Assembly (NCBI GenBank): GCA_026214975.1
Contig: JAOBSW010001262.1
Location: forward strand, 1 to 64,000
Direction of reading: 5' to 3'
From: Gentiana macrophylla
Lineage: Eukaryota > Streptophyta > Magnoliopsida > Gentianales > Gentianaceae
DNA: 64,000 nt
Both the position numbers and the translations under genes were made by a program. Shown here in pieces: positions 45,979-58,436 of this stretch. Every line of letters begins with the position of its first letter. The first letter of the stretch is position 1. The notes beneath the pieces were generated by a model, which worked only from the letters and a program-made list of their open reading frames with translations, was not told the DNA's origin and did not search any database.

Positions 45979-46500
45979 TTATGAAGAAAAAATTGATTTT
46001 ATGAAATTTATTCGGAAAAATATCAAATTTGATTTTAGAATAAAGAAGACGAAAAAATATGAATTTTAGTGAAAAAATTATGATGATCCGAGTTTTAGAT
46101 CAAAATATATGACATTTAGAATATGGTTTTTTTTTCACTTGAAATTAGAATGTCCTTATAACTAAATAACATTTCGGAGTGTCCTATTACCTCTAATAAG
46201 TTGAAAATCAGTCCTTTTAAATAATTGACCCTATTTTTTTTTATAATAAATTCATTAACTTATTCTCAGATTTCTCCCTTCTTTATTAATATATATACAT
46301 TGAAACTTATGGAATTATGAAATACATAGATATACATTGAATAATCCCGGAAATCTATCACCATTCAAACACTACTTATTTATTTTTGTTTTTTAAAATT
46401 TTTTATGCTTGGAACGCAAGAATATATGCCATTCCTATAATTAACGAAAAATAAACAATCACAACCTATTTCTATCGTCTTCCCTAAAATTAAATTACAG

Positions 46501-49500
46501 GGTTCTGCTGCTAATCACTTCAATATGATGATAGGAAAGAAAGCCATTACAACCATGTCGCAGCTTGGGTATAAGATTTAAATTTTGTATCATTTTTCTT
46601 ACAATTTTTTCGAGATCATATAGACATCGATTTGATTATCTATATCAATCTCAGCACGGTGCACTGCACTCTTTCATAGATAACGATCTGTGTACTGCAG
46701 TGCACGTGCACGTGAAATTCAATTGAGTTCATGTTTGATATAGTATTTTTTATGAGGGAAAAAAATTAATTACCGTTACTATTGGCGGCGCAGGTGCAAC
46801 ATTGGGCGGCGCTATATTCACGCCAATGGTTTTACAGCGGCTCCTTCAATGCAGCCTTTGGTTGCTGCAAGAGGAATAACAAAATCTCCCTTTAGTTTCG
46901 GTACCCGTCCTTACTGCAGGTTATATATATACTCTTTAATTACCGCAAGCTATATTCTTTTTTTTTCTAATTTTTATTTTTTTGAAGGTTCTTTTTATCT
47001 AGTTGTTGAAATTTTTCTGCTTTGGGAACCTGATAATATATGATTGTTAAATAGTGTAAATATCGGATGAAATATAAATGATGAACGCCATAAGAACAAC
47101 CCGGAATCCTATTTGAGGGTTTTTTTAAGGGAAAATGGCCGGAATCTTTAATAAGTATTTTAAGCAAATCATTAATGAATATAACAAAGTTTGAATAATT
47201 CTCATAATAATTAGGCTGTAGCAAATACTTATCATTAAAAAAACCAATTTAAGAAAGTAATGAAGGATAAAGTACTTTGTGTTTAATAGTAAAATATACA
47301 AAGGTATTACAGTAATTTCATAAAAATTGAGGGGCATCGTCCCTTCTGAAAAAATCCCTTCCAGTACTGCACCATACGGTGCAAGAGTATTGCACCAAAG
47401 CGACACCGATTTGATGCGTTATTAATATTATAAAAAAAAAAATTTGATGTCAAAGACATCGTTTTGAGCCTTAAAACTTGCACTGAACCCTAGGGCTCCA
47501 CGGTAGCTCCACCCCTACAAAGGGGCAATACATATTAGATGTATTTTTATCCCCATTTAAATTTATATTCATTCATGTTTGCCATATATTTGTGTGTATA
47601 TATATTACTTTTGAATTAATTGTACATGTTTCACAAATTTTTTATTTTTTTTTTCATGAACTCCAGTGGAGCTGCAACAAAAAAATTAAAGAATCTTTTA
47701 GATTCCCACAAGAAAATTGCAGAGCAAGAATTGTTGAATACTTTAAATTCGAAGCTAGAATCCCAGCCTAAGAAAATGGCAGAGCAATTGCATAAGCAGA
47801 TTAAAGTAGCAGAACAGAGATTGTTGGACACTCTTAACAACTCCCAAGAAGAGCAAATGGATAAGGCAAATGGTACCTACCAGGGGCAGAGGTATGTATA
47901 CCTATGATGCACGGACACGCCTCAGAGCCAACGTGTCTTATATACGTATTTCTGGACATGTTTTTAACGAAAATAATGTCGTTTCGTTATTCATATTTAA
48001 AACAGCCCTTTTCAAAATCAAAGTTCAGTTTGGTCTCATCACTCCTCATTTCTCACCATTCCCTTTTTTTTGTTTTTTGTTTTTTGTTTTTGTTTTGTTT
48101 ATTCACTTATGACACATTTGTTATGCAGGAATTGAATGAAAAAGGAATGAAATCATAAGAATAGGATGAAAAGGAATAGAATTAGCTCATTCCATTAATA
48201 CATTGATTGTGAAAGAATGGGATAAAACAAAATCCATAATATGTCATGCATGTAATGATGAGTATGATAGAGTAATGGAGTAAGATTACATGGGTGAGGT
48301 AGGATAGGGTAGTGTGGAAAAGGAGTAGAGTTAGCTGGGGTGATGGGGTCGTCCTACATCACATCACCACCCACCTTACCTCATCCCACCACCACACCTT
48401 AACCTACCCGTCCTGCCCTACTCTACGCACCCTTCCTTACATACCACCCACTCATTGCCCCACCGCACATTACGTTTTTACCTACCTTACCCTACCTTTC
48501 CTCCCCAGCCTACCCTACAATCCACCTACCCAAGCCTACCACTCTACCTTACCCCACCATACATTACCACTATATATAATTTATTTTTCCTTACCCAACT
48601 TACCTTACCTAACCTAGCCCTACATAATCTACGCCACCCCACCAACCCCATCCACCACCCCACCTTACATCACCTTACCCCACCAACCTACCATACCATA
48701 CCTTTCCCCACCTATTTTTAATAAGCCAATCATTTTATTAAAGGAAGTGTAAAAGGTTTGTACGATGCCTTTTATTTGCCCTCCCTTTATATCAAAATAA
48801 GTTGACGAAATGTAGTCCTGCTTCCTTAAAACATATGAGTGGCAAGCCCATTGTGAAAAATCCATCTCTCCCTACCATACCGCACTCCACCGCACATTAA
48901 CTCTCAACCCACACTGATGTACCACCTAAACCTACCCCTCGACTCTTTTACCTCATCTACCTTATTCGTACGCTACCTTAATTACCCTACACTACCCTCA
49001 TCACAAGCCCACTTACCATATCACACCCTACCATATTCAGTCATCCACCCTACCATACCCAACCGTTTGTCACCACCCACCATACTCAACCATTTCTCAC
49101 GACCCACCCTACCACCCACATTACCTCACATCACCCCACGCCATTTAACCTACCTCTCCACCCTAGCCTACCATACCCACCAACCTTTACCCCACCCACC
49201 TTACTTTACCTCAATTACCCTACCACCCCACACCCCACGATACCCTACCTTATAAGGTAGGTTATACGGTAATTACCACTTCCCACCACCATAACCTACC
49301 TTTCTATTCACTTCCCACCACCATGCACTACTCTACCCTACCACAACAACCAACCCCTTCCCTCACCTACCTAACATTACATACCACACCCTACACATCA
49401 CCCCACCATACCTCACCCCACCCCCATCCTACCTTAACCAACCCACAACCCCACCCTTCTGTACCCTACCCTACCTCACCGTACTCTACCCCATTCAGGC

Positions 49501-51332
49501 CTCCAACCTTACCTACCATCCACCCTACCCTTTTTCTCACCACCACCCTACTATATCATCCACCTTACCACATACCTTACCCACCCTACCTTACCCCACC
49601 CCTCCCGCTCACCACCTACCTTACTTCACCTCACCTCCCACCTTACCCCACCTTATTCTTACCCACCACCCACATGTAATCATAATGGTCATTTTCATTT
49701 AATTCAATTACTATACACAAACGAAAATCGTTTCGATTCATTTAATTTTATTCATGTATAACAAACAAATCATTAGTCATTATTCCCGACCCTTGCTGCA
49801 GAGCGCCTGAGTAATTTTTATTTATGTATTTTAGTCATTATATTTTTATATTTATTTTGGTCCTGATATTTTTAGTATTTACATTTTACTTTATGTGCTC
49901 CTGTATTTGTGAAAAATCACGTATCCTCGTGTCCATCAATGTCTGCATATATATCTTTGTCCGTCAAATTGTATACTGTTGGAGGTTTATGGACCCGTCA
50001 AAATAAAATAAAATAATTTGTGTATCCACTCTTTTTTTTGGGTCCGCTCTTTTGCAACCATTACCGTAGACAATAATTTGTGTATCTACTTAGGTTTTTT
50101 TTTTTCTTTTTTTCTTTTTGGATCTGCATCTGCAGTGCGGAAGGAATTACATTGAAGAAATTAAAAGAGCAGCTAGATATCCAACACAAGAAAATTGAGC
50201 AGCTACTTTTCCAACATAAGAAAATTGCAGAGCAAGAATTGTTGCTGGAGACTCTGAATGCAAAATTCAACAACTTCAAAAAAGAGAAATACACAGAGCA
50301 AGAGTTGTCCGGGAAATCAAACGAGCAGATAGATTCCCAACAGAAGAAAATCGCAGAGGAAGAATTGTTGTTGCAGCCTGATACGAATAAAGATTCCAAC
50401 AACTCCGAAAACAAAACTAAGGCGTCGGAGACTTCGAATGCAGATATCAACAACTTAGAAAAGGAGAAGAACGAATGGACCCTAATTGACTCTATACTTC
50501 TAGTATCAGTTTTACTGTACGTACATTTAGTTATTTGTTTGAATATGCTATTGATGATTTTCAGTTTTAACTTTTGGTGTCTTCTAATTTAACCTTTCTT
50601 GTGATTGCAGGTCATGTACTTGGCTAATAGTACAAGTATGGGTAAGTTATTCATGCTTCATCTGGTTAGATTGTTTGTCCATATCTAGAAAATGAAAAAA
50701 ATAAAAATAAAAAGTTTTTAGTGGCGTCACACGAAAATCTATGTTCATGACATCACTATGAGGTTCAACCAATTGAAAGTCGAACATCACATATGATCTG
50801 TTCGATCCATGTTGGAACTCGTGAAAGTCGAATCTCAAAACTCCGGTTTAATGCCATAGTAGATTTTGTACGGTGTGTCTAAAGGCATAAAAAAAGAAAG
50901 GTAGTGGGGTGGGGTGCGGTGGGGGTGAGGATAATTTCGGTGTCTAATTTCGGTAGCTAATTAAAAACTACGTTGTTTTGTATGTTTTTTTTTTACTTTT
51001 GAAGAAAAATTATAATGAAAAAAAAAATGAAATACATAAATAAAAAATAAAACACACATGAAATGACGTAATTTTTACTCAGACACCTTAGTTGGACACT
51101 CCCGGGTGTTTATATCTTTTCATGGAAAAGAAAAAAAATTTAAAAAGGAGGTAAAACATTTTGTTTGTATATCGGGAATCGAACTTGGCGTAATAACTTC
51201 TAATTCAACCTTTTTATGTGATGGCAGTGCTGGATCGCGGATGGAGGATCGCTAGATAATTGCAAAGATGCCCTTCTTATTCTTCTTGTTATTATTTTTA
51301 CTGGTATCCTCTATGCAGGTCTAACTACTTAG
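46501..51332 (+). CDS. coiled-coil/membrane gene family, copy B (six phase-consistent exons)
   Basis: The family is not recognised. Exons are 46501-46568, 46794-46919, 47667-47891, 50136-50516, 50611-50641 and 51228-51332, all AG/GT bordered, and every junction keeps phase. From the ATG at 46525 the product is about 303 residues. Residues 1-56 are rich in R, S, T and A (MMIGKKAITTMSQLG, VAARGITKSPFSFGTRPY), like an organellar transit peptide. Residues 57-245 form a charged coiled coil with LDSQ-KKIAEQELL repeats. Residues 247-269 and 284-301 (ALLILLVIIFTGILYAGL) look like membrane segments. The stop is at 51330. An upstream exon is possible, since a CAG precedes 46501. Introns hold a G-free tract (48350-49679). 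Copies A and C share the layout. A transit-targeted membrane tether is my inference. Confidence 0.62.
48350..49679 (+). repeat. C-rich, nearly G-free degenerate CCTACC/CACCC tract in intron 3 of copy B
   Basis: About 1.2 kb of the plus strand is made of CCTACC, CACCC, TTACC and CATACC words with almost no G, interrupted at 48720-48870 by ordinary sequence. Just left (48285-48350) the strand flips to GGGTGAGGTAGGATAGGG, so the two parts can pair. The four long open frames across it come only from the base bias. It is not the CCCTAAA telomere repeat. Confidence 0.85.
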
Positions 51333-51334
51333 GT

Positions 51335-51730
51335 TTTAAAAAAAATCAATTAAACATCAAGACAATTTGTTTTTTTGGGATTGTGGAGGCTGAGCATTTG
51401 GGAGTTTAATTTCTTCATTAGAGGTGAAAAGTGATTGTCTACCATGTGTTCAGTGATTGCTCAAACTATTGAGGAATTTTCAGTCTTCGAACGCCTGGCC
51501 CGTGATTGTCAGCAAGATCAGCATTTTCTTTTGGTTTTTTGTCTGCATTTTGTTTTTGTTTTTTGTCTTTATTTCATCGTAGGCGTCTGAGGATTGTACC
51601 AACACACTTTTTAGCTAGCCATGACTTAGTTTCTCTGCAGGCTTCTTTTTGGGTGGTGACTACCGGATGATGTTTTTTTCCGCGCGTTTAGCGAATTTAA
51701 ATTATTATAAGCTTGTTTTTCTCAAAAAAT
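51335..51730 (+). mobile_element. LINE 3' end (degraded), after copy B
   Basis: This is the same tail as at 34710-35060: AAATCAATTAAACATCAAG, then TTTTTGGGTGGTGACTACC, GGATGATGTTTTTTTCCGC and TTGTTTTTCTCAAAAAA. Its identical position after the last exon in copies A and B shows that gene and LINE tail were duplicated together. Confidence 0.6.
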
Positions 51731-51902
51731 AATCAATGGATAAAATTTTATATATAAACTTATTTTTTTTCCTTTACAAAATCGTTTTATAAACTTATTT
51801 TTTTTCTTTTACAAAATCTTTGTTTGGGATGAAATGAATCAGAATCATGACAACGTGTAATTTAAGTGGAGAATCAGTAGAGGTTTTGTTATTTTTCTGC
51901 AG

Positions 51903-52004
51903 ATAGTTTCTGATGGATTTGAGGAATTTAGACAAGAGCTAGATATTCGAAAGAACAAAGCGCCATTTGAAAAGAAGATTTGGAATTTATTACAAACATC
52001 CTAG
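51903..52004 (+). other. isolated terminal exon candidate
   Basis: After the strong acceptor TTTTTCTGCAG the sequence is open for 33 codons (VSDGFEEFRQELDIRKNKAP then FEKKIWNLLQTS) and ends in TAG. It could be an alternative last exon of copy B or a remnant of another gene. The product is unrecognised. Confidence 0.4.
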
Positions 52005-53484
52005 GCTTTCACTCATAGGAAAAATGAAGAACAACGTTTAGATTTTAATTTGAATACGTACGTGGCAACAACATAGTCTCTGCCACATGAGACGTGACTC
52101 TCTCCGCCACATCAGTAGATTTTACATCATGATAATTTTCTGCATCAAAAGTATTTATTTGTCTATCTACATTTGCAAATGTCCGTAATTTAAAACATCT
52201 CAATCGACAGAAATTTCATACTCGTTGTTGATGGTAGAAGTTGTCAATTTACACCTACGGATGCAATTACACAAGCTAATATCAATAAAGATCATGAAGC
52301 AAAGGGATAATGGAAAAGTGATTAAAAGAGGAGGAAGATGAAGGAGAAGAGTAAGGATCCCGAAGAAGGGGAGATGAGTGAGAAAGTAATATAAATGAGC
52401 TTCTAATTTCTGTTAATGGTTCTGGAAGGCGCTAGAAGTGTTATTGTATATGTAATGATTGAGACTACCCTGATACCCTGATTTCTAGCGTCCGCCAGGC
52501 GTTCTGTGCCGATACACCTTGATGAAATCGGCAATACCATCTCTTGTAGACCTTCAATTTGAGTGATTTAAGTTGAGTTTAAATCCCATTCATATTTATA
52601 TTTACAACGTACTCTCATTAGATGTCCATCTCAATTATACCTCTAAGGGCAGGGGCAGAGGCTAATTTTGAATTCAGGGGGGAGGGGAACATTCGCATAA
52701 AATGTCATAGAAAAAGTGTTCTAAAAACTAGAGATATAAATTAGAAGGTTGTTGAGAGTAGTCTAAAAGAGAGACATCTCAAGTTATTCAATCTATTATG
52801 TTTTAATTTTATGGGTTTTAAACAAATGTATATTCAACTCTACCTCGACTGAAGTGGATGAGATTTTTGATGACATTAAGCGATTATCTTTTCTGTGGAT
52901 TCTGGGCGGAGAAGGAGGCCATGGTGTACCTTGGGAGAGTTGGAGGTCGAACCCCTTCAATGTTATTTGAATTGATAGCTCTACCTATGTTTTTTTATGA
53001 GTATTGATCGTGTTTCTTTTCTTAGTTGTTTATTGTGCATATCTCTTGTTTGGTGAGTTATTACGCTCGGTTCTGATGCGTGGATTTTCTTAGCTTCCTA
53101 CTAAACTCCTTTTTAATAATAAATTTGCCCGTTCATTTTTTTTCTAAAATTTATATCACAGTAATGTTTCTTTCGCTTTAGTTTCTTCTGTTGTGAGATA
53201 TTACCATTTGAGAGCAATATATTGTAGTATGGTAGATTTTTTTTAGTGTATGGGATGATGATGATGATATAGTAGATAAACAGGGGTCAGGGGCAGATCC
53301 ACCCTTGTTGCATTGGGTGCAACCACAGGTGATTTTATTTTATCTATACTAGGACTGAACCCGAAACCTCCGAGTAAAGGAACAATGCACAACACATTTA
53401 TTTTAATTTTTTTTTATGTGTGCGTTTTTCCTGTATCCACTGGTAGATGTACCTTAAATACTCCAACACCAATAGGAAGATTTG

Positions 53485-53489
<5 letters not shown>
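52005..53489. other. intergenic sequence, nothing identified
   Basis: AT-rich spacer with no open frame above 60 codons apart from low-complexity ones. A short GGGGGGAGGGGAACATTCGC patch lies near 52677. No splice-bounded exon, LTR or inverted repeat could be supported. Confidence 0.5.

Positions 53490-53558
<69 letters not shown>
53490..53558. repeat. (TA)n microsatellite
   Basis: An uninterrupted TA run of about 69 bp. It creates spurious open frames of repeated Y-I on both strands. Confidence 0.95.
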
Positions 53559-53561
<3 letters not shown>

Positions 53562-53709
53562 ATTCTAAGCTTGAAGGGCAAGAAAAGTGTAAGCCGTCAT
53601 AAAAAGCGTACAATAGCCGATTTCTTCCGGTGAAAAAACAAAAAACAACATTTATTTTTTTCTTTTATTTTTTATTTATAACGTACGTCCTGCTAAAATA
53701 TTTTGCAAG

Positions 53710-56700
53710 GGTATTCTCTGCATTGTATGACGACTGGAAAGAAAGCCATTACAACGATGATGACGCAACTTCGGTACCAGCTGAATTCTTTGTCAATATG
53801 GATATCGATGTCTGGCATATTTTTTTTTTCTTTTTATGGGGTGTGAAATTAAAATTTTTTTTTTCCTCTCTTTTTGGGGCAGGAATTATTCATCATATAG
53901 CAGCAGGTGCAGCATAATTGGGCAGCGCTATATTCACTCCGCCACGGCTTTTTCTCCTACGCGAAATTTGGTTGCTGGGAGAAGAATAACAAAATTTCCG
54001 TTTAGTTTTGATGCTCGATCTTACTGCAGGTTATACTCCTTAATTACTTCTATTTCGCTTTATTAATTGCAAGTTTATGTTTTTTTTTAATATAATTTTT
54101 AGGGTTGTTTATTTCCACCTTTGGAAAATTGATATAAAACTAGGATGCCATCAGATGGACGTAGCAAAGCAAGGGCTAAAGGGACTAAGCCCACCCGGTA
54201 AAAAAAAATTCTACGACAAAAATATTATATAATCCAACTTATGTCATCAAAAGATCTTATTTAAGCCTACTCGATTGTCCGAATATACTCCATTAATTAA
54301 CCCACCCGATTGTCCGAATATACTCCACTAGCCCACCCGAGTTCCGATTCCTGGCTCCGTCCTTGAGATGGGCACCTGAAAAATGCAATCTTGAAGCCTA
54401 CTTAAAAGAGGGAACGCGTTGTTTCAGTGTCGTTTGGCATACGAAGCCTTTACCTATGGATTTATGTTGTATGCTTTGTCCATAGAGTTTGATGCAAACT
54501 CCAACATGTACTTAATAGTTTTTATTTTATTCATGTTTACTTATAATACCCTTAGATAATGACGGATCTAGAAATTTGTTTTAGTTAGATTTCGGAGTCT
54601 AAACTACATTTTTTTTAATGACAATACGATCTTTTTTTAATAGCAAGCCTATATCGTTTTAATACTTTAAGAATAGGATCCAGATCTCAGTGGGGTCATC
54701 AGACCCCCCCCCCTAGCAAGGGTAGGTCCGCCCCTTTCCTGAGGAGGTAAAATATTTCGTGACCTCCTTGGTAAGGGTAGGTCAGCCTCTGCCTGGCCTA
54801 AGGTTTGCTATGGAAAAACCACAAGTGGTAAAGCGGTTGTTTTCCTTACAACATTCAATTTTTCCTTTTCAATATATGGTATGTCTAGTCATGTACCCGC
54901 TGACAAAAAAAAAAATTAGAAAAACAATTTGACACCCATTGAAATTTTATTCTGGATTCGTCGATGCCTGCAGCAGCACTGAAGGGGCCACATTGAAGAC
55001 GTTAAAGAAGCAGCTAGATTCCCAAGAGAAGAAAATTGCAGAGCAAGAATTGTTGTTGGAGACTCTGAAGGAAGATTCCAAGAACTACAAAAAGAAGATA
55101 AAAGATTTGGAGCTCTTCGCTTATGTTGTTTTTTTTAATCTCGGGTACGTATAGTTCACTGTTTGTATATGTGATAAATGTTCGGCTTTTCATGTATGAT
55201 GTTCTAATTTACTTCTCGTGTCGTTGCAGGCTGATATATTGGGAGATTGAGGGAAAAGGACAAAAAAAATTATAAAATGAATAAATAGGACACTCTCTTA
55301 TTTTTAGTTGTGAAAATGACAAAAAATTTGACACGGACAAAATTGACCTCGCTGCGCGTCTCAAATGCTACATCAGCGTTCAAGTTTGATCGATCATGCT
55401 TTGTTGTTGTTGTTGTTGTTTTTTTTTTTTTTTTTTTCAAATACCCGTAAGTTTTGGTTTATAACTCCGATCATCGAAATTTTTTCACCAAATAATTTTT
55501 TCTTCGCTCTTTAATTTGAGCCCAAATACAATACCCTTCCGACGTAAATTTTGAAAGCCGAAAAAATGTTTGCATTAACCAGAGTGTTTTTCTTATAAAC
55601 GACCGTAACTTTTGATTTAGAACACTGATCATCAAAATTGTTTCACCAAAGTTCATATTTTTTTTATCCTCATTTTGAGACCTCATTTGATACCTTTTCG
55701 ACGTAGTATTTGGAAGTCGAATTTAATCGCAGTGTTTACACTAACACAGTATCAGTAAACATTATCAGTATCAGAATCAGGCTCATTTAAGGCTTAATTA
55801 ATTCAAGTGACTACTTCAAGACACACATATCTGGCTCATATAAGACTTATTTAAGGCTTAATTCAAGGGACACAATATCATATCTGGCGCATATAAGGTA
55901 TACAATATCACTAATGAAGATCATATAAGTCATCTGAAGATCGATGATCGAGACTCATTTAAGGCTTAATTCAAGTGACTACATGTTGATCTTTATGTTT
56001 GGGAGATACATGATCTTGTAGTGCTAAACCGATCTCATCCACTCTTGCTCTTGCTCTTGGAATTGGTGGTCCGTGCTGTATTTGGCCCAAGAACTTTGCA
56101 TAAAAAGCTTTCGAGACAGCTCCTTTTGGTGTCTCTAATGTCGAAACCAGTACTAGGGACCCGGGGAAATGATTCATTCTTCCCTTTAACGATGCTCTCC
56201 AGCCCAAAACTTGTTCTAAACTTCAGGTCACTTATTTACAACCACATTGCTCAACTTTCCAAACTCCAGGCTGAAATGCAAACATGGCATATATTTTTAA
56301 AACCTCAAGCTGCTTCAAAATCTCATTGATAATCCACTCATTTCAACTTGATCATCCTTATATGTACTCATAATCCTACTAACACTAAGGAGGAATCCAA
56401 AATATATATTTAAAGCTCAACAATATATTCATGGTCCTAAATAGCTTTATCAAATACCAACGGCTATCTCAGCTATACATGACAATACCCTCCCCTGTAA
56501 AGCTTCCATGTCCCTCATGGAAGTGGAAAAATCAGGGAACTGGGACATTCAAAAAAGTAGAGCACATCGCTAGAAAATTTTGAACAGATAAAGATGGACT
56601 CCAATAGATGATCTCTGTATCGCATCCCATAGACAGAACTCTATATGGTATCATCCAAATTTGTTGTACGCATTCTGGTAAGAGACATATGGTTATACGC

Positions 56701-57684
56701 ATTCTGGTGTACATCAAGAATATCACTTGCTTCCTGAATAAAAAGATCATATATCCATATATATGATTCTTGTTAACTCCAATGATATAAGGCTTCAACA
56801 ACAATGAGGTAGCTACTAAAATATTTTGTATTATCTTCAGCAAGGTCAAATCCATATATCCAAGTTTGAAAGATCAATCATATTATTACCATGGATTATG
56901 TAGCAAATATTTGCTACGTGAAAATGAATCATCAATATAAAATTGGTCCATGCCCCAACGAACTCGAACGACCTCTCTGCGCAGGCATAAAAGCGTGTCC
57001 GCATCGCGAGTAAAACTTTGAGCCCTAAAACGGTGAAAAACTACATATGATCACAAAATAAGCTAAGGAAAGGACAAGGTGTGACCCTTTCATCGGTTTC
57101 CCTACGGATTCTCATGATTTACCCAGTTCATCAATAAAGGAGTCAACTTAGCAGCTAAGACAATTTCAATCACCAATGTTGAAATCGTAGCAGCTTTCTC
57201 AAAAAAATGCTCAAATACTTAATCATGTAAGCAAGCACCTGGATATCCAGCAACAGTGATCCCAAAGTAATCACCATACTTAGATCTTATATGCTTCACC
57301 TGATTTCAAAATGCGCCAAAAACATCACAATCAATTCATACAGATCAAATCTAGAAGACATTTTTTAACCAAAAAAATCTCACTAACACTCATGAGATCG
57401 AGCGCACAAGAGAAACCGCCTTCCACTTGAACAAACTTATCCTAACCATGGGGAGGATCTCCGCGGAGAGCAAGAACATTCTGTAAACCTTTAGATTTGA
57501 TAGTGTCGAGAGCATACAAAATTGACGGAAAGAAAGAAGCAAAAAGGGAGAGGGTATTTTAGTCCAATCAATTTAAGTTTGTCTTTATTGCAACTAAAAA
57601 ATGTTGTGTGGATTAGAACTCAATAAATGCCCAAAAGATGGAGTTATACCTAATTTTTCCTATATTTGAACGATTAATGGTTAC
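53710..57684 (+). pseudogene. coiled-coil/membrane gene family, copy C, interrupted in exon 5 by a MULE
   Basis: Exon 1 is 53710-53773 (MTTGKKAITTMMTQLR) and exon 2 is 53907-54029 (GRRITKFPFSFDARSYC). Exon 4 equivalent is 54974-55144 (SSTEGATLKTLKKQLDSQ, then KKIAEQELLLETLKED). Exon 5 starts at 55231 as GCTGATATATT, is broken by a Mutator-like element, and resumes at 57661 as TATATTTGAACGATTAATGG. The exon 3 equivalent is missing. Exons 1-2-4-5 join in phase up to the insertion, so the frame was intact when the transposon arrived. No exon 6 was found after 57684. Intron 54030-54973 holds a 35-bp duplicated block with CCCACCCGATTGTCCG. Confidence 0.65.
55244..57660. mobile_element. Mutator-like non-autonomous transposon 2
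   Basis: This is a relative of the element at 35922. It shares the left end (AGATT-GAG...GAATAAATAGGACAC and TTTTTAGTTGTGAAA) and subterminal sequence at 55425-55740 (AACTCCGATCATCGAAATTT, TTTGAGCCCAAAT). It also shares the GGCTTAATTCAAGTGACTAC segment and the right end TTATACCTAATTTTTCC. The flanks TATATTGGG and TATATTTGA match at 7 of 9 positions as target duplications. The body (55970-57560) differs from element 1 and probably holds captured host sequence, such as the open minus-strand stretches at 55971-56207 and 56532-56855. I could not name those. Confidence 0.75.
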
Positions 57685-58436
57685 GGTAAAGGAAAGCAAA
57701 AGCTTATCTTACAAGTAGTCTGTCTACATAAGCTCCGTCTTTTGATTTTCAGTAGATTTATGGTGGTCCAGGACCATCATGTCATACTTGTCCTCCAATA
57801 GGATTTGTTAAAAGAGGGGCAAATTTGTAAAATAATGGCATTTATATTTTACACGGTGGACCCGTGTGTATTTTTTAGATTTCTATTGGTCATGGATCAC
57901 TGTCATACTTTGATCGGGACCACCATAAAATTTCCGTTTGATTTTAGCTTTTCTTTTTATTCCTTTTGCGTAGAAAGAGTGTATTAATGTTTGAATTTTA
58001 TAGTTTAGATTAATTAATGACGTGTTTTTTTAGTGGAATTAATATGTTTTTAATTAACTCAAAACCACATAAACAAATTGTCAATTTGTGCTTCCGTTGT
58101 GAATTTTGATTAAAACGATGTCATAATGATTTTGATTAAATTTGGCATGGCGTTCAAGAACAGCGCCACCGTACATGTGGCTGTCAGGTAGCCAGTCCGG
58201 TGGGTCTGTGACCCGTCCGGATCGGGTCTCACGGGGATCCAGATTCGAACTCCAACACCAACCTCTTCCTTCACTTCTTACTATTTTATCCTTTTTTTTT
58301 TTCCTTAAAAAACAATACCTGTTTCTAACCACTTTCAAAAAATCAGAAAGGTAGCGGAAACTGCTAAGACAATTTAAAACTAATATAATAATCATTTATT
58401 CAAAAATAATTTATCTAAACTTAACAATATGATAAA
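57685..58436. other. intergenic sequence, nothing identified
   Basis: AT-rich spacer. The overlapping frames at 58081-58395 have no family features. No repeat ends were found before the transposon end at 58437. Confidence 0.45.

Larger units (their letters stand above)
44743..46231. mobile_element. TIR DNA transposon filled with minisatellites
   Basis: The ends are inverted repeats of roughly 100 bp. The best part is AGGACACTCTGAAATCTTAT at the left against AGGACACTCCGAAATGTTAT read inwards from the right, followed on both sides by TTAGTTATAAGGACATTCTA. The left arm has an extra tandem copy of this block (44845-44878). Flanking TATATTTTT (44734) and TATTTTTTT (46232) may be the target duplication. 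There is no transposase; the inside is three different minisatellites. Mutator-like affiliation is plausible from TIR length, not proven. Confidence 0.72.

Noticed and set aside
48312..49679. Four open frames of 88-118 codons
   Set aside because: They follow from the lack of G and therefore of most stop codons in the CCTACC-type tract; composition is only P, T, L, Y, H and S.
53398..53613. Open frames with long repeated Y-I on both strands
   Set aside because: They are translations of the (TA)n microsatellite.
56532..56855. 107-codon minus-strand frame in Mutator-like element 2 as a gene
   Set aside because: No recognisable domain and no flanking exon signals I could support; mentioned only as possible cargo.
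58142..58395. Frames on both strands near 58081-58395 and a TTCGAACTCC word
   Set aside because: No family features, no A box, no conserved partner in the window.
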